From positions 4,046,909 to 4,110,908 of the forward strand of contig CAMGYJ010000007.1 in NCBI GenBank assembly GCA_946122785.1: DNA of 64,000 nucleotides, read 5' to 3'. Source of the stretch: Linum tenue. Its lineage: Eukaryota > Streptophyta > Magnoliopsida > Malpighiales > Linaceae. This document shows positions 13,685 to 25,200 of the stretch, one piece after another; positions within the stretch are counted from its first letter, which is position 1, and every line of letters starts with the position of its first letter. The translations under genes and the position numbers were made by a program. The notes below the pieces were generated by a model. It was not told where the DNA came from, did no database searches, and saw only the letters and a list, made by a program, of their open reading frames with translations.

Positions 13685-13867
13685 CTTCTCGGCGACGAAT
13701 TTTGCTCTCCTACTGCCCGTCTGCTGTGTTGCCGCTTTGCTCTCTGATAATCGGGAAACAGACAACGGAGTGAAGAAAAACCCTAATTATAAATCAAACA
13801 ACTGAACGATTTGTGGAAGGAATTAGGAAAAGGATAGGCAGCCGCCCTTACGCTGAAGAGAAACGGG

Positions 13868-13890
13868 CAGAGAGAGAGAGAGAGAGAGAG
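13868..13890. repeat. (AG)n microsatellite in the ABCE 5' leader
   Basis: Uninterrupted AG dinucleotides. On the transcribed (minus) strand this is a CT/TC-rich tract about 185 bp upstream of the ABCE start codon, the kind of pyrimidine-rich element common in plant 5' UTRs. Confidence 0.85.
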
Positions 13891-14133
13891 ATTCGAGTTC
13901 GACGCGAAAACCTACGGCGCACGGCTAACACACTCCTCCTGCTCAATGTTATGCTATCAATTGAACCCCCGGTCGACCCGGACAGTTGAACCTGTTGGTT
14001 GAACCTCGAGTCGGGCCTTTGACCGGCTGGATAGGTCCCGGGTCAGAAACCTAATCGGAATGCACTGCTCCTCGATGTTTTTCTTTCTGGAAGGAAGGAA
14101 AAAGAGAAATTCCGTTCACTTATAGCGACCGAA

Positions 14134-14257
14134 AACCCTTGTACAGCAAGGTTTTTTTTTTTTTTTTTTTTGTACGGACCGAAATTAATCAGATTGGTTA
14201 ATAATCCCTACTATATTAGGATTAAGAGTTCAATTAACCTAACCCTTGTACGGCAAG
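14134..14257 (-). mobile_element. Short retroposon (90 bp) with poly(A) tail and 17-bp target-site duplication
   Basis: A 90-bp insert (14151-14240) starts with a 20-base T run at 14152-14171. It is flanked by direct repeats AACCCTTGTACAGCAAG (14134-14150) and AACCCTTGTACGGCAAG (14241-14257), 16 of 17 identical. The T run reads as a poly(A) tail on the minus strand, so this looks like a severely 5'-truncated LINE or SINE copy inserted by target-primed reverse transcription. The remaining 70 bases match no family I know. Confidence 0.7.
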
Positions 14258-15169
14258 CAAATAGGAATTGTTCTTCTTTGCTTGGGAAGAACAATGGTGT
14301 CACTTGTGAAACAAATGGAGCTTCAATAGTTGTGAACTTGATAAGCAATTAGACCACTGTCAATCTTCCTCCTCTCACGATGTCGTTCGCAACATCCTCA
14401 AAATGCGAGTCTTTCTACATAACAAGATTCGTTTTACGACAGGTCGGTAAACAGCGGGCTGTCAGCGAACAAACCCTCCGAAAGTTGGGGAGAAGCTGAA
14501 ACTAACCAGTGCTCCACCATAGCTTCAGAGTGATGGCAATCTCACCCATAAAGAAGGAGACAACGCGGCTCGTTAAGAAGATGAAGGCGAGGCAACTCCG
14601 ACATCTCTCAAGCATTGATCGGATTCAGACTACAGAACTAGTTTTCAACCCCGATCCTGCTGGAGGTTACAGAGCGGGCTACTTACTGTGTGTTCGTCGG
14701 CACAGAAGGAGAATGTTGTGCTGTTCTACCACCCATAAGCAAAATGATCACGAGACTTCAAACAAAATGTGAGGAAAAAGGTGCCTGCAGAAAGAAACAC
14801 TGATATTGGAAGGGAGAAATTCAGGGAACGGGTCGACAACAGTGAAATTGTAACAAGAAACAAACATAAGAATTGCAGCACCCACATTATCCTTCCAAGA
14901 AAACCCATGGCACAGGAGTTCTTCTGTACAAGATATACCAAGGCTGCGAATTCATTTCGGCCAGAGCTCAGAGGCCGGATCAGCCCCAAAAACATTAACC
15001 TCTGTTCAGAAACTTGATCAAATAGCATACCGATATCAGTCACCAACACAAGACATAGATCATCAACTTGTTTGAATTTTTATTGAATTGTGAGATGCAA
15101 AGGATGCACGTCTATGGATATAGAAGTTTTCTTAGTCGCCCACCCATTGCATCTGGTGTGTGTTATCGA

Positions 15170-16164
15170 TCATTTCCACTTCTTGAACTTGCCTCCTCCG
15201 AACATTCCGCCCTTCCCCTTCCCGTGCTTCCCGTGCTTGAACTTGCCGCCATGCTTGAACTTGCCGCCATGCTTCCCGTGGTTGAACTTGCCACCATGTC
15301 CATGCCCGTACCCGCCGCCATGGTAAACACCACCACCATGGCCGCCACTGTACCCGTAGCCGCTCTGGCTAACATGGTGAACACCCATAGCAGCTGCAGC
15401 TGCTGCTGCACCCCCAGCAATCACTGCCCCTAGCCCGCCGTGTCCTGGGAACGTATCCTCATTAGTAATCACAAGAATCAATAATGTTTACACAAAGAAT
15501 GCTCCTTTTACTACCAATCACTAATCCCACAATTCAACTCTGTAATCTCCACCATTGAGAGAGCAAAGGTTTCGAATCGAACAAGGCCCTAAATACAAGA
15601 ACACAACCAGCAAGATTTACCCACAATTCAACTCTGTAATCTCCACCATTGGGTGTCCAAAACTGCAATTCCCTAGAACAGCCAGAGTACAACATAATTG
15701 GGAAAAAAAAGGGTGATCTGGGCCCAAACAGAAACATCCCATTTCACAAACAACACAATTGAGCAGCAAAAACCATCACAAGCGCCACCACCAAATCACA
15801 CACACAGAGATACACAAACATGATGCACCATTTGCCAAAACAACCCTAGTTCCAAGTCAACGAGCAATATCCAAGATGTAAAGCTGGAACATTTACCAGT
15901 TTGGTGAGAAGATCCAGAGGGGTAACCGGCAGGAGGGTAGCCCTGAGGAGGATACCCTTGTGGAGGGTAGCCCTGCTGCGGAGGATACCCTTGAGGTGGG
16001 TAGCCGCCCTGTGCTGGAGGGTAGCCGTGAGGAACAGGAGCTCCAGGGTATGCACCAGGCGGCGGAGGGTAGTAGGCACCAGGTGGAGGAGCTCCATGTC
16101 CTCCCAGATGACCAAACAATCCCTTATCTTGATCCTCACTATGCTTATCTTTCCCACCTCCCAT
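15170..16164 (-). CDS. GYPPQ-repeat / glycine-rich protein (GRP A3-like)
   Basis: Two exons, 16164-15897 and 15444-15170, join in phase (ACT G|GA) to a 180-aa protein. The N-terminal half begins MGGGKDKHSEDQDKG and then has XYPPX-type repeats (GAYYPPPPGAYPGAP, and repeated GYPPQ units at about residues 55-85). A short alanine-rich hydrophobic stretch follows (GAVIAGGAAAAAAAMG). The C-terminal half is Gly/His/Lys-rich with repeated GGKFKHG units, ending FKKWK. This layout is that of plant 'glycine-rich protein A3-like' or 'proline-rich family' proteins, whose molecular role is not settled. No signal peptide is visible. The leader is probably interrupted by an intron between 16165 and about 16450. 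In Arabidopsis the like gene sits beside the ABCE2 gene, as here. Confidence 0.9.
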
Positions 16165-16537
16165 TGTCTTGCTTCTCTGTCACAACCCAGAAATCAAAAT
16201 CAAAACCATCAAAAGGAAGAATAACAGAGCTAGAACCGGATACGAAAGAGAAAAACTGGAAAGAACCCAGAAAAGGGTTTTAAATGCAGAAAAAGGGGGT
16301 CAAAAGGGATTGTAGATCTCGTGATGGGTGGAAATGGGATAGGGGAAGAATGGGTCGCTACAGAGATCACAGAAACGCAATAAGACTGTCGACATCGGAG
16401 TTAGAACGGATTACTCACCGAGAGAGGGGAGATTCGGCTGTAGTTTTCGGCGCTGTTTCTTGTATTGCGACTTGAGAAAGATTTCTTGCCGAAGAGGAAC
16501 GCCGGAAATCAAAGAGAAATCTTCGATCGTTGAAGTA

Positions 16538-16545
16538 TATTTATA
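16538..16545 (-). promoter_or_regulatory. TATA box of the GRP A3-like gene
   Basis: On the minus strand the sequence reads TATAAATA, about 375 bp upstream of the start codon. That distance is consistent with a transcription start near 16500 and an intron in the leader. It is the only strong TATA-like element close to the inferred leader. Inferred from sequence only. Confidence 0.5.
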
Positions 16546-16631
16546 TACTACAAATTAGTGGATTAATTAATTCATTAATACGATTGACAACAACTGGGAC
16601 GTGAACGACTGAACGTGATCCATTCCATTTT

Positions 16632-17611
16632 GCCGAGTAACTCTAACCTCCCTTGTTTTTTTTTTTTTTTTCTTTTCTCAAAGATAGGGGTAACAAGAGT
16701 TAAACAGAGGAGTCAAGCAAAGTGTGGGAGTCGACCAATAGTCGAACTCCCGATGAGAGGGCTTGTTGTGCCACAAGATGGGCGGCCCTATTAAGTCGAC
16801 GAGAAACAAAATAGAAAGAGGTCCAACTGAATTGAGAAACCAAGACCCGAGCATCTTCAAGCACAGCACCAGCCCGATCATGAGCGAAATCCTCCCTCAC
16901 CATCCGCCGTATCTAGGGGTGGGCACGTGGGTGGTTAATCCGAAGATTGATATCGATCCACCCGCAAATAATTCGACCCGCACGCAATGGGTGATCATGT
17001 GGGTGGATTGCGGATTGTTAAATCTCCCACCCGCACTTATGTGGATGGATGGTGGGTGGATTGCGGGTCACCCGTATGACCCGCGTCCTATTTTTACATG
17101 GAAAAATGTTGTTTCTTATAGTATCGAATGTTATCATATTTTAAAACTGCACTATAGTCTGACCATATACTTCAAAAGGTGGAGAATAAAGAATAGTTTT
17201 GACTACTATTATTGGTTATTGTGTTGTGCAATATCCATTGGCAATGGATATTGGTATGCAAATTATTATTAATATCCATTAAATATTGGGATACAAACTA
17301 TAAATTATTAATTGTATCAAAATCACAAATTATTGATACAATCTTACTAATTTGCTATGAACTTATTATTAATGTTAGTCAATTTTCTTAATGGCTAGTT
17401 GGAGAATTGCTTTTGCTGGTTAACCCGCGACCCAACCGCACCCATCCGCCACCCACCCAACCCGCATAAGTATGTGGGTGGACTGCGGGTCACATAGATT
17501 CCAACCCGCTAGTAAGCGGGTGGGCCAATTTTAGACCAAAATCCACCCAACCCGCCCATTGCCCACCCCTAGCCGTATCTATTGGCCGAGTAACTGTAAC
17601 CTCCCTTGTTT
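16632..17611 (-). mobile_element. 5'-truncated LINE with RVT_3 remnant and 27-bp target-site duplication, interrupted by a hAT element
   Basis: Direct repeats GCCGAGTAACTCTAACCTCC... (16632-16658) and GCCGAGTAACTGTAACCTCC... (17585-17611) match over 27 bp with one difference. They bracket a T-run (about 16655-16671, a poly(A) tail on the minus strand) and a body at 16672-16913. The minus-strand reading of the body includes FVSRRLNRAAHLVAQQAL, typical of the C-terminus of the RNase H-like RVT_3 domain found in plant L1-type elements. The frame is short and open on one side only, so it is not functional. The hAT element at 16914-17571 lies at the 5' end of the LINE and is inside the LINE's target duplication. 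Confidence 0.75.
16906..17579. mobile_element. hAT-type non-autonomous element (TAGGGGTGGGCA family, copy 1)
   Basis: The element body is 16914-17571 (658 bp). Its ends are perfect inverted repeats, TAGGGGTGGGCA and TGCCCACCCCTA. It is flanked by an 8-bp target-site duplication GCCGTATC (16906-16913 and 17572-17579). Eight-bp duplications and a short terminal inverted repeat are hAT hallmarks. The sub-terminal regions are rich in GTGGGTGG/CCACCCAC blocks. No transposase frame is present. A sister copy lies at 49335-50038. Confidence 0.9.
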
Positions 17612-18080
17612 ATTATATAAAAAAGTAGATTTTTTATGTAGGTGATACATTATTTTTGTAGTTAGGGGTTAAATGTTCATTGACTAGAGTGATATTAATA
17701 TTACAACTAGATAATGCCCTTAAATCTTAATTGAAAAGTTTTATATTAATTTATTAGTTAAACATTTCAAATTATCCGGCAAATTTTTCAAAATACAAAA
17801 TATTACCTGAATTTTTTATAACGTATCAAAATATTAACCATTTGTTTGTAACCATTAGAAATTTTTAAATATTTTCTTAATTAAAATACTGAAATTTTGA
17901 AATGTCTGATCGTCACATGTCTTTTCCAACTCAGTTTCATGTTGCCAAATCAGCATTACTAACAAAACTGCTAACACGAAATTAACGTTTGGTTATCGCA
18001 TCCCTCCTAAATACTAAATGCATAAATTTCTTCATTGTAAAATACTTTCACCACATTCCAGCAACCTAATTGGTTGGCTC

Positions 18081-19675
18081 GGGTAAATTGCAAGGTTGGT
18101 CGCTAGAAATGCTAAAATATTCACATTTGGTCATTAAAACAATTTTATTTCATTCATAGTCACTGAAAGTGGTTAACGTTTCACGATTGGTCACTCTCCA
18201 TTAATTTTCATTAACACCGTTAGTGGTTTGCTAACGTGGCAACTAGAAATGCTGATTCATCCACTTTTGACCTGTCACATCACAAAACCGGACATGCCAC
18301 GTCAGTTTTACCCGCCATGTCAGATTACCCAACCTAACCCATGACCCAACCCTCCCTTATTGACCCGCCCGGCCTAAAACTCGATTGGCCCAAATGAAAA
18401 CCCCATTCTGACCCACCTTTTTAGTCCCTTCTTCTCGGCCGCCATCGACCTCTAATCCCCACTGTCGCCATCAACCATCGCAAAGGGATTCAACAACACC
18501 ATCGGCAACCGATCTCTGCCAGGCCTTCAAGAGTAGCAGCCCGATGTGTATTCCGCTCAACGTCACCAAAAGGGGGGGGGGACTATACAACCGTGAATGT
18601 TGAGTTTTGTAGCATTGAAGATCTAGAAACCCCGTCGACGGTGACCAAAAGGAAGGAAAGAAGGAGTTTCAATCTTCTGATTCCAAATCCCAGCCGAGGG
18701 GGCTGATGCTTCTAGAGATCAGCTCTTCCTCAAAGTCGATCGCCCTTGCCTCCTCTCATCTTTACTCTCAAACCCAGGTACTCCCAAAACACGACGGAAC
18801 CCCAAAACGAGGCACTCCCAAACGCGGCGACGTTGCTGCTTCTATTCAGGAACACAGATCGTCAACGAACATATCAAAGATGGAATCCGCTGTCCAGATT
18901 TTTCACCGGCGAAGACAGAGGTTGGCCACCACCCTTGGATTCTGGCCCCGACTGTCTCTAGAGTTAGTTTCGCTCGCCGAGTCTGAAATCGACGGGGCAA
19001 AGAGGCGATTCTTCCAATCCTAGCTTGACTAGTGAAGGCGGAGGGATATTCTTGGAGGTCCAATCGGCGTCGGCGTGGTGCGGAACTGGAGTGCGGAGGT
19101 GAAGTTATCAATGGTGGGGAGACAGAGAGGATAGCAACAACACTTTCTGGGATAGAAATGACGATTTCTCCTTGCCTTGGGGGTCCCGTCTTGAGAAGAT
19201 GATGAGCAGCACCGGAGGGAGGTCTAGCGACGACAAGGAAGATTTCCTGGAAGGATGCTTGGGCGATAGAGGGCGGCAGGCGATGGCGAGGAGGAGGCGT
19301 GGCGCAAACAGAGGAAGAAGAAGAGGGGAAAGGTTGAGAAGAGATGGGGGAGATCAAGGGATGTGGAGAGATTTGGGTTCCTTCAATTTTTTGTGGACAT
19401 GTCACGGGTTGAATTGGGTTGAGTTATGCTCTGACAGTGTGTTGGGTATTATAATGTGGCAAGTCAAGTTTTATGACATCGCAGGTCAAAATTGGATGAA
19501 TCGGCATTTTTGGTTGCCACGTCAGCAAACCACTAACGGTGTTAATGGAAACTAACCCAGAATGACCAATCGTGAAATGTTAATCACTTTCAGTGACCAC
19601 TAATGGAATAAAATTCTTTCAGTGACCAAACGTGAATATTTTAGCACTTTCAGTGACCAACCTTGCAATATATCC
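18081..19675. mobile_element. Mutator-like element with ~220-bp terminal inverted repeats
   Basis: The left arm (18081-18300) begins GGGTAAATTGCAAGGTTGGTC. The reverse complement of the right arm (19456-19675) begins GGATATATTGCAAGGTTGGTC, and the arms stay similar for about 220 bp, including the shared block AACACCGTTAGTGGTTTGCT. Long inverted repeats and no transposase frame suggest a non-autonomous MULE. The interior (18301-19455) is richer in GC than its flanks and has readable frames on both strands (about 18706-19023 + and 18842-19405 -) that resemble no protein I know. I could not find a convincing 9-bp target-site duplication. Confidence 0.75.
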
Positions 19676-19860
19676 TATATAGTTCACTTATTAGTCTTCG
19701 ACCCCTTGAGATGATATCCAACGTGGATCAAACTTTGTATTCACTCGTGGGATTTGGACTATTGGAACGGACTTCTGCGACTCTCTTCTTCTAGGAATCT
19801 ATACATCCCTCATATCATTTTATGGACTACTAGCTTTGGAGCACGGGGTTTGGTTCAGCT

Positions 19861-20310
19861 CAAGTTTGTCAACCTGATTTAGCCCGTTGGCCCAGTCGAA
19901 CAAGTGGGATGAGGGTTAATGGGCCGATCACTTTAGCCCGGTTTAACCCATATATATAGGTAAACTCATTATATTGTTCATACATATATAAATTATATGA
20001 AATCTCATCTAGTAACATTACATCAAAATAACATGGCATACTTGGATCCAATATATAGTGAAAATTCACACATACTTATATAACATTAATGTTCAAATGT
20101 TAACTTAGAATTCCAAAGATTGGGTTAAGCAAAAAGAAAAATCGGAAAATAAGCGCATTTCTCAAAATAAAGGAAAAAATATGTGGTTTGACCTCCAATC
20201 CGATACCTTGCAGCCGGTCGACCCGGAGGGTCTATACGACCCGTTTTTTCTCACCGGGTCAGGATCAAAGTGGGCCAACCGGCGGATCGACCTGCGAGCT
20301 GACAACCTTG
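19861..20310. mobile_element. hAT-like element (CAAGGTTGTCA family, copy 1)
   Basis: The left end reads CAAGTTTGTCAA and the right end is TTGACAACCTTG-like (GCTGACAACCTTG), giving a short imperfect terminal inverted repeat shared with the element at 53588-54335. Flanking octamers GTTCAGCT and GTTCGGCC agree at 5 of 8 positions, a possible decayed duplication. The interior has CCGGTCGACCCGG-type blocks. No coding potential. Confidence 0.5.
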
Positions 20311-21226
20311 GTTCGGCCTCAAAGGCAAGTAAATGGAGCACCTTACACTAGCAGTCTAGCAGAGAGACCACATACAAAGAATTAGTTGCAGAGTCATGGT
20401 TGGCATCCACAAACCAGATCAAGATGCTAGACAATAAGGGATTTTCTGTTATTTATTCTCCCTGCTAATGCAAGTATTTAGTTTCACAAGAGTGACAGTC
20501 ATTTTCTTAAACTTGTAACTTCTCCATGTAATAGAATCGTTGAACTCTAGACATCATCAGGATCAGGGTGCTATGAAAATCTTAAGAATTCAATCATTCT
20601 CAATTTCCCCTGGTGTCGTCTGAATTCCAGCAACCTGCTTATCGAAGAAACTCGAGCAACCTAGAATTTCTACAGCAACCCTGATGGATCAATCATCTCA
20701 AGAGTCTAGACTTAAGAACAGAATAACAAGAACGATCTTAAGCGAGAATGCAACCCTGAGGAATGAGGATCCTATGAAACTCAAGCTCTACGCTGCTTTT
20801 CTAATAAAAGACGAGAAACGACGTCCTCCCCTGCGAAAATGTTCACTTTCAAGTTGATTCACTCCCATTTCCTAGTCCAGCAGCACAGCATGATACACAA
20901 CCATGAACGCCAGAAGAAGATTCAAAGAAAGTGCCAAAGTTACCTTCTACCAGGAACAATTATGATAGTGTTGATGAATGACGACCAGCAACCGCTATCT
21001 AAATTCATTCAACAAGCAAGCAAGCACAAAGGAAAGTGGTTGCCCCACCTCAAGGGAGAGGAGCCCCGCGAAAATATACCGAGTTTTCAATGCTTGTAGA
21101 AAACCAAAAGCAATAGTTAAAGGTGCAGTTTGATATTGGAGATGGGTTTTTGCTACTTATGCATCCAAGCTGGAAGAGCACTTGGAAGTCTTACTACGTG
21201 GGTGAAGCCAGGCAGGCAGGCATACT

Positions 21227-21745
21227 TCAGCGAGATTTGACGAATTGCTGGGAGAGCAGCTTTGCTATTTCAGGGATACCAACTCTTTCCTTGCCAGCCA
21301 GTAGCGCTTTCAGCTTATCTTCAGTGAAATTATCCTTCTTCATTCCAGGATTCTGCAAGCAAAATGCAAGGGTTGGAGTAATTCTACAGTTTACCCATCA
21401 CGCACCCCAGCTTGAACTGAATCCGACTTAGGGCCACAACTCAACGCCCTCTGTGAGGCATTTTATCGAACACTTAGCGGACAGCTTCAAATTGACAGAC
21501 ATTCGACGAAGAAATTCGTGAGAAAGAGACGGGGAACGGACCTGGCGATTGTTGAGCTTGATGAACCGGGAGATGAGCCTGGAAAGATCGGAACGAGTGG
21601 GTTCAGGAATCCCAAGGAACTGACCCAACTGAGACGAAGAGGGCGGAGTGACCTTCGCTTTGATTTGGGAATTCACGATGCTTCCTTTTGATGCGTACGC
21701 CGGGTGCTGCACCAATGCCTTCTTCAGCATCTTTCCTACCGCCAT
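21227..21745 (-). CDS. Small SWIB/MDM2-domain protein
   Basis: Two exons, 21745-21542 and 21352-21227, join between codons (AACAATCGCCAG|AATCCTGGA) to give a 109-aa protein. It starts MAVGKMLKKALVQHP and is almost entirely a single SWIB domain. The characteristic QFLGIPEPTR segment (about 42-51) is followed by a basic helix and the C-terminal helix pair (DNFTEDKLKALLAGKERVGI). SWIB folds are known from SWI/SNF subunits. Small plant versions are found in the nucleus or organelles, and the basic start here could act as an organellar presequence, which is inference. The Arabidopsis homolog, as I recall, is next to ABCG14, consistent with this neighbourhood. Both splice sites are GT-AG. Confidence 0.88.
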
Positions 21746-22237
21746 TCTCTTGCTTCTCGTCGGCTCAAATTTTCGGGTCGAGTAGAGGATCCAGTTCGCA
21801 GATTCCGCAGTTGCTCCAAGTTCACAACTAATTTAAAGGTGCAGTTGCCAGTTGGAGGTTTGCACATTTGTCCTCCTAGTTTGAACATTTTACATTTAGC
21901 TCCATCTCAATTACTTAATTGCTTTTTTATACTTATCTGTAATTTAGTTGTCCTAATATGATATTTATTAGATCTTTCAGTCACCAGTCTTTCAGATGTC
22001 TTTCAATAAAATTTGGTTCTTTCAATCATCAATCTTTTCCTTTTAACCAATTTTAATCACCAATCATTGAACATTCCGATAAACTTATGATCCTGATATA
22101 ATACAGATACATCACAACGTTTCCTCTGTCGTTTGATTTGTTTCCCCTTTTCTGGGTTACATTACAATAGAGCTCAAAAGACGGGATCAATTTCGCGTGA
22201 AATGCAGCTCGACCCATAAATCCACGACGAGGTTGAA

Positions 22238-25200
22238 TCAGTCATACCGGTCCCGACGGTGAGAGCTCCGTTTGCTTCTGCGATGCCTGTCAGAATCCAA
22301 ATCGTCGACCGAATGCCTGTGAGACGACTGCAAATGTCTTCTTGAACCACTGTGTTTCCCTCGGGAATGCCTGTCAGGATCGGAATCATCATCACCTGAA
22401 AACCTGTGAGACTGCCTATGCCTGCTGCTGCTCTTGCTTCCATGATCTTTATAGCTAGAAGAAGATGGCTGAGATTTCCTGCCCCTCTTACTTCTCTCGT
22501 CTCTGTCCGAGTCTTCTTCATAGGAGCGACTATGCTTCTTCCCTGACTTTTCACTTCTGTGATGCTTCTTGTATTCTGAATCTTCTGCTGGATAATTCAT
22601 GTGCCTGCTTTTCTCGGAGTGCCTATCAACAACCACCAAATCATCCAACGAACTTGGATCAGAGTGCTTCGACTTTTGTTCCCTTTTCTTATTCTTCTTC
22701 TTTTTCCTCTTTTCCTTCTTTGATCTCCGCTCCTCACTATCTGAAGAGGAAAAGGATAAAGCATTTTCTTCGTCCACTCTTCTTTCTCTGCTTGATGATG
22801 ACTTGATCTTGCGTTTATGACTCTTGGACTTCTTTTTAAGCTTGCCAGGGGAAAAGTTGGTTAGCAAATCGGGGATAGCTCCACCGCTGAGAAAGCCTGC
22901 ACAATTTGGTGGTAATACAACAAGAATGAGAGCTGCAGCAGAAAGAAAACATACCGAAATGAGAATACAATGATAGTCTAGGGAAAGGTGGAAGTTCACA
23001 TACCTCCATATTCATCAAATATGTCCTCTGCAACGATCTGCTGATTAGGATCATCTGGATTAAAACCTCCTCGTGGAGGACTCATCCCTGGTTTTTGCTT
23101 CAGCTCCCACTTTAGCGGCTATACAAGTTAAACAAAATTGTCAATACAAATGAGATAAATAAACTTCTTCACATATCTTTACCTCTGCACATATCTTCAA
23201 AATTTTAAATATAAATGAGAGATAAAGAAACTTCTTCAGATATTTCCGCAGCAACCATCGCAGTAAGAAACTTACATTTTCTCCAGAAACAAAATATTTC
23301 TTTCCCAGACCCACTGCCCACCACCCTTATCTTCGCTCCTTGTGACACAGATTTTGAGTGAATGCCACTAATTTACGGATTATTAACCCTTTTAACCCAA
23401 AGAAACATCTTTTTACCAGAAGAGATGTGAACCTTGGCAATCTTAAACGACTAGGAGACATCTTTAGAATGGGTCAAACTAGTTCAAATACCTCGACTAG
23501 AAACATCCTTTTGTCCGTGGAGACGGAGCTGACATCTCAGTAAAGGCTTTGAGCAGAATTTTCAAGATTCCAAGCAACTCTTTTGAACAATCCGTTTAGA
23601 AGACAAAACAACCAAGCATTCTGCCTCAGTGGATTCAAAAATAAAAAATAAAAATCATTTTTTTATCCTTGACCTGTTTTGAAGATAGACCATTTGCGTA
23701 AGCCTCGTGAACTAAGAAACATATATCATTCACTGCAGAACTCTGTTTCTTACCAACCAAAGATTTGGATAATACAACCTAAAAGCAGGTTCCATAATTC
23801 CATTGGAAAAAGGTAAGGTCCATAGAAGTAGCAACATGAACCCAAACCCTCCTAAAATAATAAAGGAAACGTGTTCTTAAGCACATACCTTCCTAAAATC
23901 AATCACACATCCAATGTATTGTTAGAATCCTAGTAATCTTGCTTGGCTACAAGACAAACCCAAAACATCCTCCCTCCCCCCAACAACTCCTATCTTCGAA
24001 TAGAACACCAAATCTTATGCACTAAAATCCGACATCCATATGGTTTGAGAGTGGTCAATTAGAAGGGCTTACCTCAGTTGGATCCATCTGAGCGATGATG
24101 GCAGTCAATGGATCATCTCGTTTTAGACGGCTCTCCTCATTTGGCATTATAGCATCTTTCAGTGGACATTCACGATCACCACTTTGGTGACCAAAGTTTC
24201 CACATCTTACACACTTCACATTTCGTATTTCAATTCCAAATGGTTTTGACCTTGACGCAACACCAGTATCTAGCCTGAATATACCAACATTAGATATGAG
24301 TATTGACAGTATATGCACACAATACAGGGGCTAATCTGCATTTATAGTGTGAACTTCAAACACACGAGAATATAAGCACCATCACATGCTCTTAGTTAAT
24401 TTGCTTTAACTATCGGCTTGTATCAGTTCAACACCAGAAAAGTAAAAGAGTTACACAAAACAAAATGAGAAAACATGCCATGTTAAGTCTAGTTCTGTAA
24501 GTGGAAATTAAGCATAAGGATTCTACCATTCCTTCGCAACTCCTATATGAGCTATTGAATTGAAGTAACAACGAAAATTTATGAAGACTCAAGCTCCTCA
24601 AATGGCAAGCCTTATGATGAGCTATACATAAAGAGGAATTGCAGTGACATTTCATCATCTAAAGCAGCCCAGCAATATGATAACTATTACCACAGTGCAA
24701 TCACATTAGAGCAACTTCCTTTCTATTTTGACACTAGATTTGAGAACATGAATTCCGACTTTCCGTATAATATAGTAAATGGCAACATATATACAACGTA
24801 CATACTTTGGAGCATTTTTTAGGACTTCAAACTGTTCTTCAGTGGGCAACGTGCGGCCAAAAACATCTTTAGGCCTTGGTTTCTTCTTCTCTTCAACTGG
24901 GAGACCCTGGCTGGGCAGATTTTCTAATTCCCTGAGAAACAATTGATTTCTTTTAAATTTTACTAGAAGTTACTGAAAGAGACAAGCACACACTAATGCC
25001 ACCGGAAGTCCTCAATGGAAGTGAATTCCATGATCAAGCAAAAAAACAAGATTAACATTGTGATACAAGTAAATTACAGAGGAAGCTCACCCAACAGTCG
25101 GGTCCATTTGGGTACTATCTTGCACCTTTTTCTTATCCCCATCAGCAAGCTCCGCTGCCTTGGCACTTTCAGCATTATAGCCAGGTGGGCGAATGTACAT

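Larger units (their letters stand above)
13685..15169. other. Intergenic: ABCE promoter/leader, small retroposon, 3' UTR of GRP gene
   Basis: The ABCE 5' leader includes an (AG)n run at 13868-13890. From about 13950 to 14080 there is GC-rich sequence with repeated GACCCGG/GGTCGAC blocks resembling hAT-element interiors, but I see only fragments. A small poly(T)-bearing insertion at 14151-14240 is listed separately. No gene was recognised in 14260-15169. The part nearest 15169 is likely the 3' UTR of the glycine-rich protein gene. Confidence 0.55.
16165..21226. other. Transposon-rich interval between GRP A3-like and SWIB genes
   Basis: After the GRP leader and promoter (16165 to about 16560) this interval holds, in order, a LINE remnant with a hAT element at its 5' end (16632-17611), AT-rich sequence with no visible feature (17612-18080), a 1.6-kb Mutator-like element (18081-19675), a hAT element (19861-20310), and about 900 bp of unannotated sequence that probably includes the 3' UTR of the SWIB gene. 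Readable frames inside the Mutator-like element match nothing I recognise. Confidence 0.6.

Noticed and set aside
13421..13765. Longer minus-strand frame starting 27 codons upstream of the ABCE start ([14 protein letters not shown]...)
   Set aside because: ABCE proteins start at [11 protein letters not shown] or [11 protein letters not shown]. The upstream part is non-conserved leader, and the frame downstream of exon 1 is intron.
18842..19405. 187-codon minus-strand frame
   Set aside because: It lies wholly inside the Mutator-like element, is Pro/Ser-rich, overlaps a frame on the other strand and matches no known family. Treated as a compositional frame.
22465..22806. Plus-strand frame opposite the CIR-like exon 7
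   Set aside because: It is the shadow of the Lys/Ser/Arg-rich last exon of the CIR-like gene, which codes on the other strand in a conserved frame.
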